Assembly (NCBI GenBank): GCA_050260055.1
Contig: JBLNBO010000003.1
Coordinates: forward strand, 1 to 64,000
From: JBLMYQ01 sp050260055
GTDB taxonomy: Bacteria; Bacillota; Clostridia; Acetivibrionales; UBA4821
DNA: 64,000 nucleotides
Direction of reading: 5' to 3'
Shown: positions 8,055 to 14,481 of the stretch, one piece after another
How positions within the stretch are numbered: the stretch's first letter is position 1
How the letters are laid out: the number at the start of each line of letters is the position of its first letter
Translations under genes and position numbers: made by a program
Notes under the pieces: generated by a model
What the model was told of the DNA's origin: nothing
Database searches by the model: none
Seen by the model: only the letters and a program-made list of their open reading frames with translations

Positions 8055-9284
8055 TTAATAAATATCATCTTTCTCTTCTTCAACCTCATCAATAGTTTGA
8101 TACCTTCTACCAAGCAAATCATCCTCTCTAGCAATTAAAGGATTAAGCCAATCTGCTTTTTGCTTCGCCCATTCAATATACTCTATACTTTTTTCAACCA
8201 GACTTCTATCATCAATATTTTTAAGCTCTTCTTTTAAAGCAGAAATATATTCGTATATTTTTTTAGCCTTATAGTAATCATTAGAATTTGAAATAAGTAC
8301 ATTAATTTTTTGACGTTCTTGCTGACATTTCTGTTCATAGATTCTACGTTTTTCTTGTTCTTCTCTTCGTCTTGCTTCTTCAATCTCCCTCTCTTCTCGC
8401 CTGATTTTTGCATCATTAATTGTATCTATAATTGCAATAATGATATTACCTATTTCATTTTCAAGCATTTTCTTTTCACTATCATGCCAATTCTTCCTTT
8501 TTGCAACGTATTCATCAATTATAAACCATAACTTCCCCGTATAAACGAACTCACTTTTTGGTGCGAATGAATAACCATATTTTTTCTCCTCTTCTAGCTC
8601 CTTTTCCGTAAGCACATGCGGTATCATGGTCTGCTTTTCTTTAATTATAATATCAGCTTTATCTTGCCCAAGCCCCACATACATAACATTATCCCATACA
8701 CAAGGCGTGTAGTTATAATATCGATCCGCTTTTGGTGCATAAATTCCAATTGTATATCCCAATTTTTCGAGTGATTTAAAAAGAGTATCCAGAAACCTAT
8801 ATACCCTATCCTCCATATTATCTGTTATATTTAGCTTTAAAACTCCCGATGCTGATGGTTTAGTACTTTCTTTCCTTGATTTATAATACTGAATTGTATC
8901 TCTGATAAGTGGATGTGGCCTTTCTAATTTGTCTGGAATAGTTATTGAGGCACATAGCTTGTTTACTTCTTGTCTCTTCTCTTCCGACAGGAAATGAAAC
9001 TTTTCTTTTTTTATTGAATCCGAGGATGTATTCGTTGGTTTTTCGGAATAATCACGTACAACTATTTTATCTTTGCCTTTATGTTTAGGAAGCTTAGGTA
9101 TCGACATTTCCGCACCAGCATAAATCTTCGCCCAATATCCTCTTCCTGGAACTGGTACATTTAGTTTTTTACACATCTTTTTTAGTGCAACATCTGAAAC
9201 ATTATATCTTTCAGCCACTTTTACCATCGGTTCAGTCCATACTTCTTTGTACAGTTTTTCTCTATCATATACCCGTTCAACCAT
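8055..9284 (-). CDS. Conserved protein of unknown function with N-terminal HTH-like region
   Basis: I recognise the N-terminal pattern but know no established function. The first 55 residues (DREKLYKEVWTEPMVKVAERY, then a helix-turn-helix-like VSDVALKKMCKKLNVPVPGRGYWAK) recur in bacterial proteins that are often found in accessory regions. The middle has a mixed alpha/beta stretch with FLDTLFKSLEKLGYTIG and LWFIIDEY. Residues about 290-350 form a highly charged Arg/Glu coiled coil (RREEREIEEARRREEQEKRR). The gene is monocistronic: a terminator follows it and no gene precedes it closely. Its place beside a CRISPR operon and a toxin-antitoxin pair suggests a defence or mobile-element role, but that is inference. 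Confidence 0.75.
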   Translation of the reverse strand: MVERVYDREKLYKEVWTEPMVKVAERYNVSDVALKKMCKKLNVPVPGRGYWAKIYAGAEMSIPKLPKHKGKDKIVVRDYSEKPTNTSSDSIKKEKFHFLSEEKRQEVNKLCASITIPDKLERPHPLIRDTIQYYKSRKESTKPSASGVLKLNITDNMEDRVYRFLDTLFKSLEKLGYTIGIYAPKADRYYNYTPCVWDNVMYVGLGQDKADIIIKEKQTMIPHVLTEKELEEEKKYGYSFAPKSEFVYTGKLWFIIDEYVAKRKNWHDSEKKMLENEIGNIIIAIIDTINDAKIRREEREIEEARRREEQEKRRIYEQKCQQERQKINVLISNSNDYYKAKKIYEYISALKEELKNIDDRSLVEKSIEYIEWAKQKADWLNPLIAREDDLLGRRYQTIDEVEEEKDDIY

Positions 9285-9387
9285 AAACTCACTTCCTAAA
9301 TTGTTAGATTTCTATTCACCATATTTCCTTATTATTTTACATTACTATTCACAATTTCACTATATTGAAAAACACCTTAAAACAGAA

Positions 9388-9414
9388 AAGACCTCCTTTA
9401 ATTAAAGAGGTCTT
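9388..9414. terminator. Terminator after the HEPN/MNT pair
   Basis: AAGACCTC at 9388-9395 and its complement GAGGTCTT at 9407-9414 flank an AT-rich palindromic centre. On the minus strand a T-rich tail follows, suitable for ending the HEPN/MNT transcript. The rest of 9285-9544 holds no gene that I can support. Confidence 0.6.
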
Positions 9415-9544
9415 CTCCTTCAGCTTGCTGGGCAACTTGGTCAGTCACTTGGCCAATAAAAAATGTCAGCTCTTTTTCTTAAACTTTATGAAATCAACCC
9501 CTTTCGTTACATTGTTATGGTACTTTTTAATATATTTCCACAAC

Positions 9545-9967
9545 TCATTCCATTTCCTTTTCAATCTCTGAAATCCCTTTAACAACCATTTCAATTAGGT
9601 TGCTTGCTCCGATTTGTGAATAATTTTCTTTATAATCCGCCATCTCCCTTAGATTCATTCCTCTTTCAAGAGTAATATATACATCCTGAGATAACAAACC
9701 TGTATCTATGTATAATTCTTTAAATGCAAGCTTTAATGCTGCATGGCTTTCTTCTCTATATCCAGCCTTATATATAAGCGCCCTTACGCCGTGAAATATT
9801 GCGTAGTATGCTTGAATGGTTGCCCATTTGTAATTTTCATCTTCATAGCTTCTTTTGGCTGACTCCAAATCCTTTTTAGCTATGTTATATTCTTTCTCGC
9901 ACATTTCAGCCGAATAGGTCCCTCTTTTTAACTTACCTTTTTCTAATAATTCAGCAATTTTACTCAT
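9545..9967 (-). CDS. HEPN-domain protein, predicted toxin of an MNT/HEPN pair
   Basis: This 140-residue all-helical protein belongs to the HEPN (UPF0332-type) family. It has the characteristic KWATIQAYYAIFHGVRALIYKAGYREESHAALK segment, here given in pieces: QAYYAIFHGVRAL and YREESHAAL. In MNT/HEPN modules the HEPN protein is usually the toxin and the nucleotidyltransferase its antidote, which can act by adenylylating the toxin. A canonical Rx4-6H RNase motif is not clearly present, only Arg-Glu-Glu-Ser-His. The start ATG (9967) has GGAGG 6 bases upstream, and the gene overlaps the MNT stop by 8 bp, so the two are coupled. Confidence 0.85.
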   Translation of the reverse strand: MSKIAELLEKGKLKRGTYSAEMCEKEYNIAKKDLESAKRSYEDENYKWATIQAYYAIFHGVRALIYKAGYREESHAALKLAFKELYIDTGLLSQDVYITLERGMNLREMADYKENYSQIGASNLIEMVVKGISEIEKEME

Positions 9968-10511
9968 CACTCGCCTCCCACATCTGTATTCCTTTCATTA
10001 TCTCTTTATAAAAAACGGCATCATTTTTCTCCATCTCCATAAATTCAATTATATCAAAGATTACTGGTTTTATTTCTCGTTCTAATTTATATTCAGATAC
10101 TATCTTCATCACAGTATCTTTTTCCGTCTCATCCGCCAAGACAAGAAGATCAATATCACTTTCGGCATTATCTTCGCCCCTTGCGCAACTGCCAAATAAG
10201 ATAATTTTACGGCTGTGAGGTTTTAATTGTTCAACCAATTCTTTAACATCAAGCAAATTATCGAATACCCTGAAGGATTTAATAATCGGATTTTCTTTAT
10301 CAACACTATAAATAACAGACTTGCCTAGTCTTCTAGCCGCCACCAATCCTAATGTTTCAAATTGTTTCAATATCGTATGGACACTTCCTGCCGAGAGAGA
10401 TAATTCATTTGCAACATTCAAGGATATATTATCTTTAAAGACATTTTTAGATAAATAGGATAGAACCAGCATTGGATTTTTATTAAACATATTTTCTTTT
10501 ATGTTTTGCAT
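9960..10511 (-). CDS. Winged-HTH plus MNT nucleotidyltransferase, predicted antitoxin
   Basis: The 183-residue protein combines two domains. Residues about 5-75 form a winged helix-turn-helix (SLNVANELSLSAGSVHTILKQ, then a wing ending RRLGKSVIYSV). Residues about 95-180 are a minimal nucleotidyltransferase with the signature FGSCARGEDNAESDIDLLV, in which GS and the two Asp residues bind ATP and metal. I chose the ATG at 10511 because GAGG lies 7 bases upstream. The ATG at 10529 lies inside an operator palindrome and has no ribosome binding site. The fused DNA-binding domain suggests that this protein represses its own promoter through the adjacent operators. Confidence 0.87.
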   Translation of the reverse strand: MQNIKENMFNKNPMLVLSYLSKNVFKDNISLNVANELSLSAGSVHTILKQFETLGLVAARRLGKSVIYSVDKENPIIKSFRVFDNLLDVKELVEQLKPHSRKIILFGSCARGEDNAESDIDLLVLADETEKDTVMKIVSEYKLEREIKPVIFDIIEFMEMEKNDAVFYKEIMKGIQMWEASDE

Positions 10512-10523
10512 TTCGATTCCTCG

Positions 10524-10579
10524 TTTCATTATAATGAAAACACGTTCATTTAATTGAATATATTTTCATTATAATGAAA
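10524..10579. promoter_or_regulatory. Three-copy operator upstream of the MNT/HEPN pair
   Basis: A perfect 16-bp palindrome, TTTCATTATAATGAAA, occurs at 10524-10539 and again at 10564-10579. A degenerate copy with the same TTCATT/TGAA half sites lies at 10544-10559. The three centres (10531.5, 10551.5, 10571.5) are exactly 20 bp apart, about two helical turns, so bound dimers would sit on one face of the DNA. The distal copy covers the -10 box. The likely ligand is the winged-HTH domain of the MNT protein. Confidence 0.75.
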
Positions 10580-10595
10580 GTATAAAATTTGTCAA
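10568..10595 (-). promoter_or_regulatory. Consensus sigma-A promoter of the MNT/HEPN pair
   Basis: On the minus strand TTGACA (10590-10595) and TATAAT (10568-10573) are separated by 16 bp. Both hexamers match the consensus exactly. The -10 box lies inside the distal operator palindrome, so repressor binding would block polymerase. Confidence 0.8.
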
Positions 10596-10610
10596 TAGAA
10601 TTAAAACAAT

Positions 10611-10642
10611 ATAAAAAAGAACTCCTTTTTTCAGAAGTTCTT
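10611..10642 (-). terminator. Terminator within the tail of the truncated transpeptidase frame
   Basis: AAGAACT (10617-10623) and AGTTCTT (10636-10642) form a stem, followed on the minus strand by TTTTTT. It falls before the stop codon of the truncated frame, supporting its status as a pseudogene. Confidence 0.55.
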
Positions 10643-10980
10643 GTCCGGCAGGTAGTTATCTCGTATTCCAAAATCAATTTCCCCCAGGGTACGTCGAAAC
10701 CCATCCACCGGCCGCCAAATCCCTCTCCCCATGTATCCTTATGCACTATTTTAAAAAGTCCTATCGGCGTTGGGGTACTTTGTTTCCCAGTTGCAACAAG
10801 GTATTGCTTTATGCAGATTTTATCTTCAAACAGGTATAACCTGTTTGCTTCAACATCGACGAGAATCATATACTTTGAAGCCTGCTTAACACTTGCTGTT
10901 TCGCGGTTTAATAAAAAAGGAACCAGCATTGATAAGATTCCAATTACAGTAACAAGAACCGCTATAATAAAAAGCTTTTT

Positions 10981-11015
10981 ATTGGATAAAAACAAAAGAA
11001 CCACCTCAGAAATAT
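10981..11015. repeat. 35-bp direct repeat, copy 1
   Basis: These 35 bases, which contain the ribosome binding site and first codons of the truncated transpeptidase, recur without a mismatch at 12524-12558. The copies are 1,543 bp apart and bracket the two unknown genes between them. Confidence 0.9.
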
Positions 11016-11038
11016 GTCAGTCGTCACTAATCCCATAG

Positions 11039-11164
11039 ACATTCTATGCAGAAATAAGTGATGCTATGACCTCGGATAAGGTGATTGATTTTATTTCCTC
11101 ACTTATAAGGTTAATCCTAATCAAGAAGGCTCTTGATTGGATAATTGGAAAAGACATGGCATAA
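11039..11164 (+). pseudogene. Short open frame, possible transposase remnant
   Basis: A stop-to-stop frame of 41 codons reads ISDAMTSDKVIDFISSLIR and ends KDMA. The pattern resembles a stretch near the middle of some IS630-type transposases, but the flanks are missing and no ribosome binding site is seen. I treat it as a possible decayed insertion-sequence fragment only. Confidence 0.2.
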
Positions 11165-11187
11165 GTAAATTTATAAGAAAAAACATA

Positions 11188-11493
11188 TCATTTAGAAGAC
11201 TGATATGTTTTTTCGTTCTCTGCATATATTTTTTTTAGTCTCACTTTTTCTTCTTCGTCATCGCACCAATATTTTAAGTTTAATAATGCAATTATAGCTA
11301 AAGTTTCTTTTTTTAGATTTTGCTCACTTATAGGAATATCAGTACTTATTTCTTTTACATAGTTTTTATCTTTTTCTCGTTCAAAAAATTCTCTTAATTT
11401 TGGTGGTATTTTATTTACAGTATAATCATCTAAAATTTTTAAAAAAGCATCTATTTCTGAGTACGCTTGCCTTGTCGCCAATGGTATGTACAT
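11188..11493 (-). CDS. Conserved hypothetical protein, 101 residues
   Basis: I do not know a function for this small charged helical protein, which begins MYIPLATRQAYSEIDAFLKIL and contains KLREFFEREKDKNY, PISEQNLKKETLAIIALLNLKYW and a Glu/Lys-rich tail. It starts with ATG after an AGGAGG-like site (AGGAGGAAAAC), 15 bp after the end of the 11509-12378 gene, so the two are probably one operon. Both lie between the 35-bp direct repeats. Confidence 0.7.
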   Translation of the reverse strand: MYIPLATRQAYSEIDAFLKILDDYTVNKIPPKLREFFEREKDKNYVKEISTDIPISEQNLKKETLAIIALLNLKYWCDDEEEKVRLKKIYAENEKTYQSSK

Positions 11494-11508
11494 AGTTTTC
11501 CTCCTATG

Positions 11509-12378
11509 TTAACGCCCTATTGATTTATTTTCCGGTTTCTTTTCAACTCTTTCTCCTTCAATCCTTGAAATATCTTGGAGTTGCTGAGTTAATTCACCTG
11601 TCCGTGTAGAGCTTTCCGTTGCTTCAATTGCACTTTCTAACACATTCCCTTGTGTATTATCTTTTTGCTTATCAAATATTTTAATAAAGCTGTCAAAATC
11701 ATGTACCTTTGTTAAATCAACACCACTTTCTTTAGACCAACCTTTAACGCGTGAAATATTTTCGGGAGATGTAATAATAGCAAATAGTCTTTCTGGTTCT
11801 TCCTTAAAAGATACGTTTCCCATCATCATAGATTGTCCAATTTCTTCATCTTTTTCATCTTTTGGCAATAATACGAAAATACATCCCGCTGGTAAGTTCT
11901 GGTTTCCGCCCAAATCGGAATATCCATGTACAGTAGTATCTATTGTATCTTTAGTGGTTACTGATACTTGCCCCTCAGCGTCATAACTTGTCTCTATTCC
12001 GATTCTATCAACTGATGAAGATAGCTCTCCTGATTGCAAAATACGCTCTGCAGTATATATTGGACAACCGTGAAAACGTAACGGCAAATCGTTGGGAACT
12101 GTTTCTTTTATTCTTTTAGGAAACTCCTTATATTGTCTTGATCTATATGACATGTCTTCTTCATTTTCTGGTCTTAAAAATTCTAATTTATCTGATATCT
12201 GTTCAAGCGCACGTTTCTTCATGGCTATAGCTTTCATTGCTATTTCAAGCCTTTGTTCTTTTCTGTCTATTTCGCTATTTTCTATACTGTTATATTTTTC
12301 TTTTGCCTCTGCCAATCTCTCTTCTGCTAATTCTTTATTTCTAATTAAATTGCTTTTTTGTTTTTCGAAATTATCCAT
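11509..12378 (-). CDS. Unknown protein with coiled coil and possible ADP-ribosyltransferase-like fold
   Basis: Residues 1-80 of this 289-residue protein form a long charged coiled coil. Residues about 97-230 are globular, beginning LRFHGCPIYTAERILQSGEL. An Arg/His-Gly strand followed by an A-E-x-I-L-x-x-G helix is how many PARP/ADP-ribosyltransferase-like and KptA-like folds begin. Later segments include TVHGYSDLGG, AGCIFVLLP and LFAIITSPENI. The tail is low-complexity and charged. The fold suggestion is inference from this pattern; I did not identify a full catalytic triad. It shares an operon with the 101-residue gene. Confidence 0.7.
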   Translation of the reverse strand: MDNFEKQKSNLIRNKELAEERLAEAKEKYNSIENSEIDRKEQRLEIAMKAIAMKKRALEQISDKLEFLRPENEEDMSYRSRQYKEFPKRIKETVPNDLPLRFHGCPIYTAERILQSGELSSSVDRIGIETSYDAEGQVSVTTKDTIDTTVHGYSDLGGNQNLPAGCIFVLLPKDEKDEEIGQSMMMGNVSFKEEPERLFAIITSPENISRVKGWSKESGVDLTKVHDFDSFIKIFDKQKDNTQGNVLESAIEATESSTRTGELTQQLQDISRIEGERVEKKPENKSIGR

Positions 12379-12433
12379 ATTATTTTATAATCCCTTTCAA
12401 GATTTTTATCAATAATATCAGTTAATTATCAAA

Positions 12434-12538
12434 TCAGTTAAATGATTCCCCTATATCCATTATAACATTATCCCAGTATTGCTTGCCATACTCTTTGAAT
12501 GTTTCAATAGCATCAATGTTTTGATTGGATAAAAACAA
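12434..12538 (-). pseudogene. Chimeric 34-codon frame entered from repeat copy 2
   Basis: The ribosome binding site and TTG start inside repeat copy 2 lead in frame into NQNIDAIETFKEYGKQYWDN and end SFN. The first four codons are those of the truncated transpeptidase; the rest looks like the 3' end of an unrelated gene. It is best read as a recombination scar rather than a working gene. The remaining bases up to 12619 show nothing else. Confidence 0.4.
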
Positions 12539-12558
12539 AAGAACCACCTCAGAAATAT
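12524..12558. repeat. 35-bp direct repeat, copy 2
   Basis: Identical over 35 bases to 10981-11015 and in the same orientation. It carries a GAGGTGG ribosome binding site and start codons on the minus strand. Confidence 0.9.
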
Positions 12559-12619
12559 ATTTATGAAAGGCGGCTGAATATCATAAGATTATCATTAAAT
12601 CCTTTAAATCGACTTTCGA

Positions 12620-13873
12620 TTAGGTTACTTTTTTAATAAGTTCAAAGTATTGATTTGCATTATTCCTATATGCAAAAAATGCTGTTGTAAGCGGAATATA
12701 GCCAAGCTCTCTTAATTTGTTATAAGGCATTATTTTATAATTCTTTTTACTATATCTGCCGGTTGCAGCATAACGAAGTTTTTCCTGAATGAATGCATCA
12801 AGTTGTTTCAAACTCTCGGAAGAATTTAAAAGAGGAAAGAACCATTGCGCCCAGCAAAAGTTTTTACTTCTTCCTCGCTTTCCATAAAGCTTACGATTCA
12901 AATACTTTATTAGTATCCTTACTGTTTTTTCACCATTAAATTGATATTTCATTCTGCTCCGGTTTAAATATCTGGTTATCCTTGTTACTTTATATTTTAA
13001 TTTTTTAATTGTCATATCAGATAAATCGATAATTCCATTATCATATTTGAACCCTAGGTATTCCCACGCTTCTCCCGGCTTGGCAAGTTTTGTTTTATTA
13101 TTATTGATTGTCAATTCATTTTCAACTAGGTATTTTTCTATATATTCCTTATTAACATGTACATCCTTTTCCGGTGAAAAAAATATAATATCATCGGAAT
13201 AGCGTGCATAGGTAATACCTTTATCTTTAAAATAGTCGTCTAAAGGTTTTAGGAATATATTTGAAAGATATGGGGCTAACGGAGTACCCGCCATTACGCC
13301 TTTTTTCGCCGAGCTTGTCGCTACATTATCAATAATTACGTTCTGGTCTAGCAAGAGCTGTTCTAATAGATTAAACAAGGGCTTATCGTTTTTTATTTCT
13401 GGTGGAAGGGTACTTAAAAAAGAATTGATATTTATACTGTTAAAATAGTCTTGAATATCTAGCTTGAAACAGTGTTTTCCAATTAACTCTCTATCAATCA
13501 TTAATGCCTTAAAGGCAGTTTTGGAGCTCTTCTTTTTTTGAAAAGAATGGCATAATTCTGAAATCGAATCAGAAAGATTTGCATTTAATATCTTATTAAC
13601 CACTTTTAATAGAAGTTCATCTTTTAGAGGGAAAATATAGATTGTCTTTTTTTTAGATGTATCTTTTTTGTTTATTTTATACTGTGTAGGCAGGGAAAAT
13701 CTGTATTGGCTGGCAAGAACAGCTTTTGCAACATTAAGATATTCGCCGCTGTCAACAATTTCTTTAAACTTTAATGCCTTATCTTTTTTATTAAAATTTT
13801 TAATCTCAAATTCATGTATAGTCTCTTCCCAAAGACTCTTGTTGAGAATATCTTTTAGTATATTACCCGACAT
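12620..13873 (-). CDS. Free-standing reverse transcriptase, group II intron-like
   Basis: The 417-residue protein has the palm motifs of a reverse transcriptase: FKLDIQDYFNSIN (motif A Asp), GVMAGTPLAPYLSNIFL (motif B), YARYSDDIIFF (catalytic Asp-Asp, YSDD instead of YADD), and WEYLGFKY. After the palm is a maturase-like thumb with YNKLRELGYIPLTTAFFAYRN. There is no C-terminal HNH endonuclease, and no group II intron boundaries were recognised. The retron signatures (NAxxH, VTG) and the DGR-type motif were not seen. It starts at an ATG 7 bases after GAGG. A role in phage defence or as a decayed retroelement is possible. Confidence 0.88.
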   Translation of the reverse strand: MSGNILKDILNKSLWEETIHEFEIKNFNKKDKALKFKEIVDSGEYLNVAKAVLASQYRFSLPTQYKINKKDTSKKKTIYIFPLKDELLLKVVNKILNANLSDSISELCHSFQKKKSSKTAFKALMIDRELIGKHCFKLDIQDYFNSININSFLSTLPPEIKNDKPLFNLLEQLLLDQNVIIDNVATSSAKKGVMAGTPLAPYLSNIFLKPLDDYFKDKGITYARYSDDIIFFSPEKDVHVNKEYIEKYLVENELTINNNKTKLAKPGEAWEYLGFKYDNGIIDLSDMTIKKLKYKVTRITRYLNRSRMKYQFNGEKTVRILIKYLNRKLYGKRGRSKNFCWAQWFFPLLNSSESLKQLDAFIQEKLRYAATGRYSKKNYKIMPYNKLRELGYIPLTTAFFAYRNNANQYFELIKKVT

Positions 13874-14143
13874 TTTCCTGCCTCTAATTATTAAAAATAA
13901 AATAAAAAATACAAGGGAGAGGAATTTTGAAATTCCATAGGAATACAAGAATATACAAAGAATGTTCGCCTTCACAAACAACAATATCCTTTGCTTCTTC
14001 CCATTGAAGGCACTCGTAAACGAGTATCTCCCTTGCAGGAAGATAATACCACAATGGTATAGCACCGTCAATCAGTGGGGAAATTTGCCGAAAACCTTCA
14101 ATATATTTTTTACTAAATTTATAGTGCAATTTAAAAATCAATG
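13874..14143 (-). other. Structured untranslated region upstream of the reverse transcriptase
   Basis: No supported gene lies here. Two short hairpins are visible on either strand: ACTCGT-aa-ACGAGT near 14010-14023 and ATACC-acaat-GGTAT near 14047-14061. On the minus strand this would be the 5' leader of the reverse transcriptase transcript. A 91-codon minus-strand frame (13884-14159) lies across it but lacks recognisable homology. It could be a template or partner RNA for the enzyme, which I cannot establish from sequence alone. Confidence 0.4.
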
Positions 14144-14171
14144 TTGCATATTTTTTCATACAAAGTATAAT
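14144..14171 (+). promoter_or_regulatory. Promoter of argG leader
   Basis: TTGCAT (14144-14149) and a consensus TATAAT (14166-14171) are 16 bp apart and end about 30 bases before the T-box stem I. Confidence 0.55.
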
Positions 14172-14200
14172 ATATCTAATAACATCATAAAATCATCTAT

Positions 14201-14418
14201 GAACCAGAGAGTAATTGGAGCCAATAATTTCAGCGAGCCAGGGAATGGTGCGAGCCTGGTAATTAAACATCAATGAAGAGAGCTGGGGAGATGTCTCCTG
14301 AAACTAAGTATGGAGAACGTATGCCTGCGTTAAAGGCTTCAAGTGAGTATATTCAATATACTAATTAGAGTGGCACCACGGAAGCCCCGTCTCTTTATCA
14401 GAGATAGGGCTTTTTTTT
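14201..14418 (+). promoter_or_regulatory. T-box riboswitch, predicted arginine-specific (AGA)
   Basis: The leader has a stem I whose base is CCAG/CTGG, an AGTAA/GAA loop-E element, and the apical AG...GGTG-type motifs (CAGCGAGCCAGG). The T-box core AGAGTGGCACCACGG lies at 14367-14381. It is followed by a terminator (GCCCCGTCTCT and AGAGATAGGGC, 14384-14410) and a T-run. By position relative to the two other T-boxes here, the specifier is AGA at 14279-14281, an Arg codon. Uncharged tRNA-Arg would bind and stabilise the antiterminator, turning on argG-argH. Confidence 0.9.
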
Positions 14419-14481
14419 ATATAAATTTACCGCGGAATTTATATTTGGGTGGAAAATTCATTAAGAAAGGAATGGTGAATT

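Larger units (their letters stand above)
10546..10995 (-). pseudogene. Truncated L,D-transpeptidase (YkuD family)
   Basis: The frame starts at a TTG with GAGGTGG 5 bases upstream. It encodes a membrane anchor (IIAVLVTVIGILSMLVPFLL) and then the beginning of a YkuD domain (ILVDVEANRLYLFEDK, STPTPIGLFKI, GGRWMGFDVPWG). Homology stops there, at about 10680. The catalytic His/Ser-His-Gly-Cys half is gone and the remaining codons look random. A terminator at 10611-10642 lies before the stop codon, so an mRNA would end without one. It is very probably a dead fragment of a peptidoglycan cross-linking enzyme. Confidence 0.8.

Noticed and set aside
9365..9571. 68-residue plus-strand frame
   Set aside because: It crosses a terminator palindrome and the end of the HEPN gene and has no ribosome binding site.
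12620..14071. Longer reverse transcriptase starting at 14071
   Set aside because: The extra 66 residues are hydrophobic, not conserved and lie in the leader; the ATG at 13873 has a good ribosome binding site.
12620..14143. Retron or diversity-generating retroelement
   Set aside because: Retron NAxxH/VTG and DGR-type motif B signatures were not found, and no template/variable repeat pair was seen.
13884..14159. 91-residue minus-strand frame upstream of the reverse transcriptase
   Set aside because: No recognisable family, no good ribosome binding site, hydrophobic composition typical of chance frames; kept only as part of the untranslated region.
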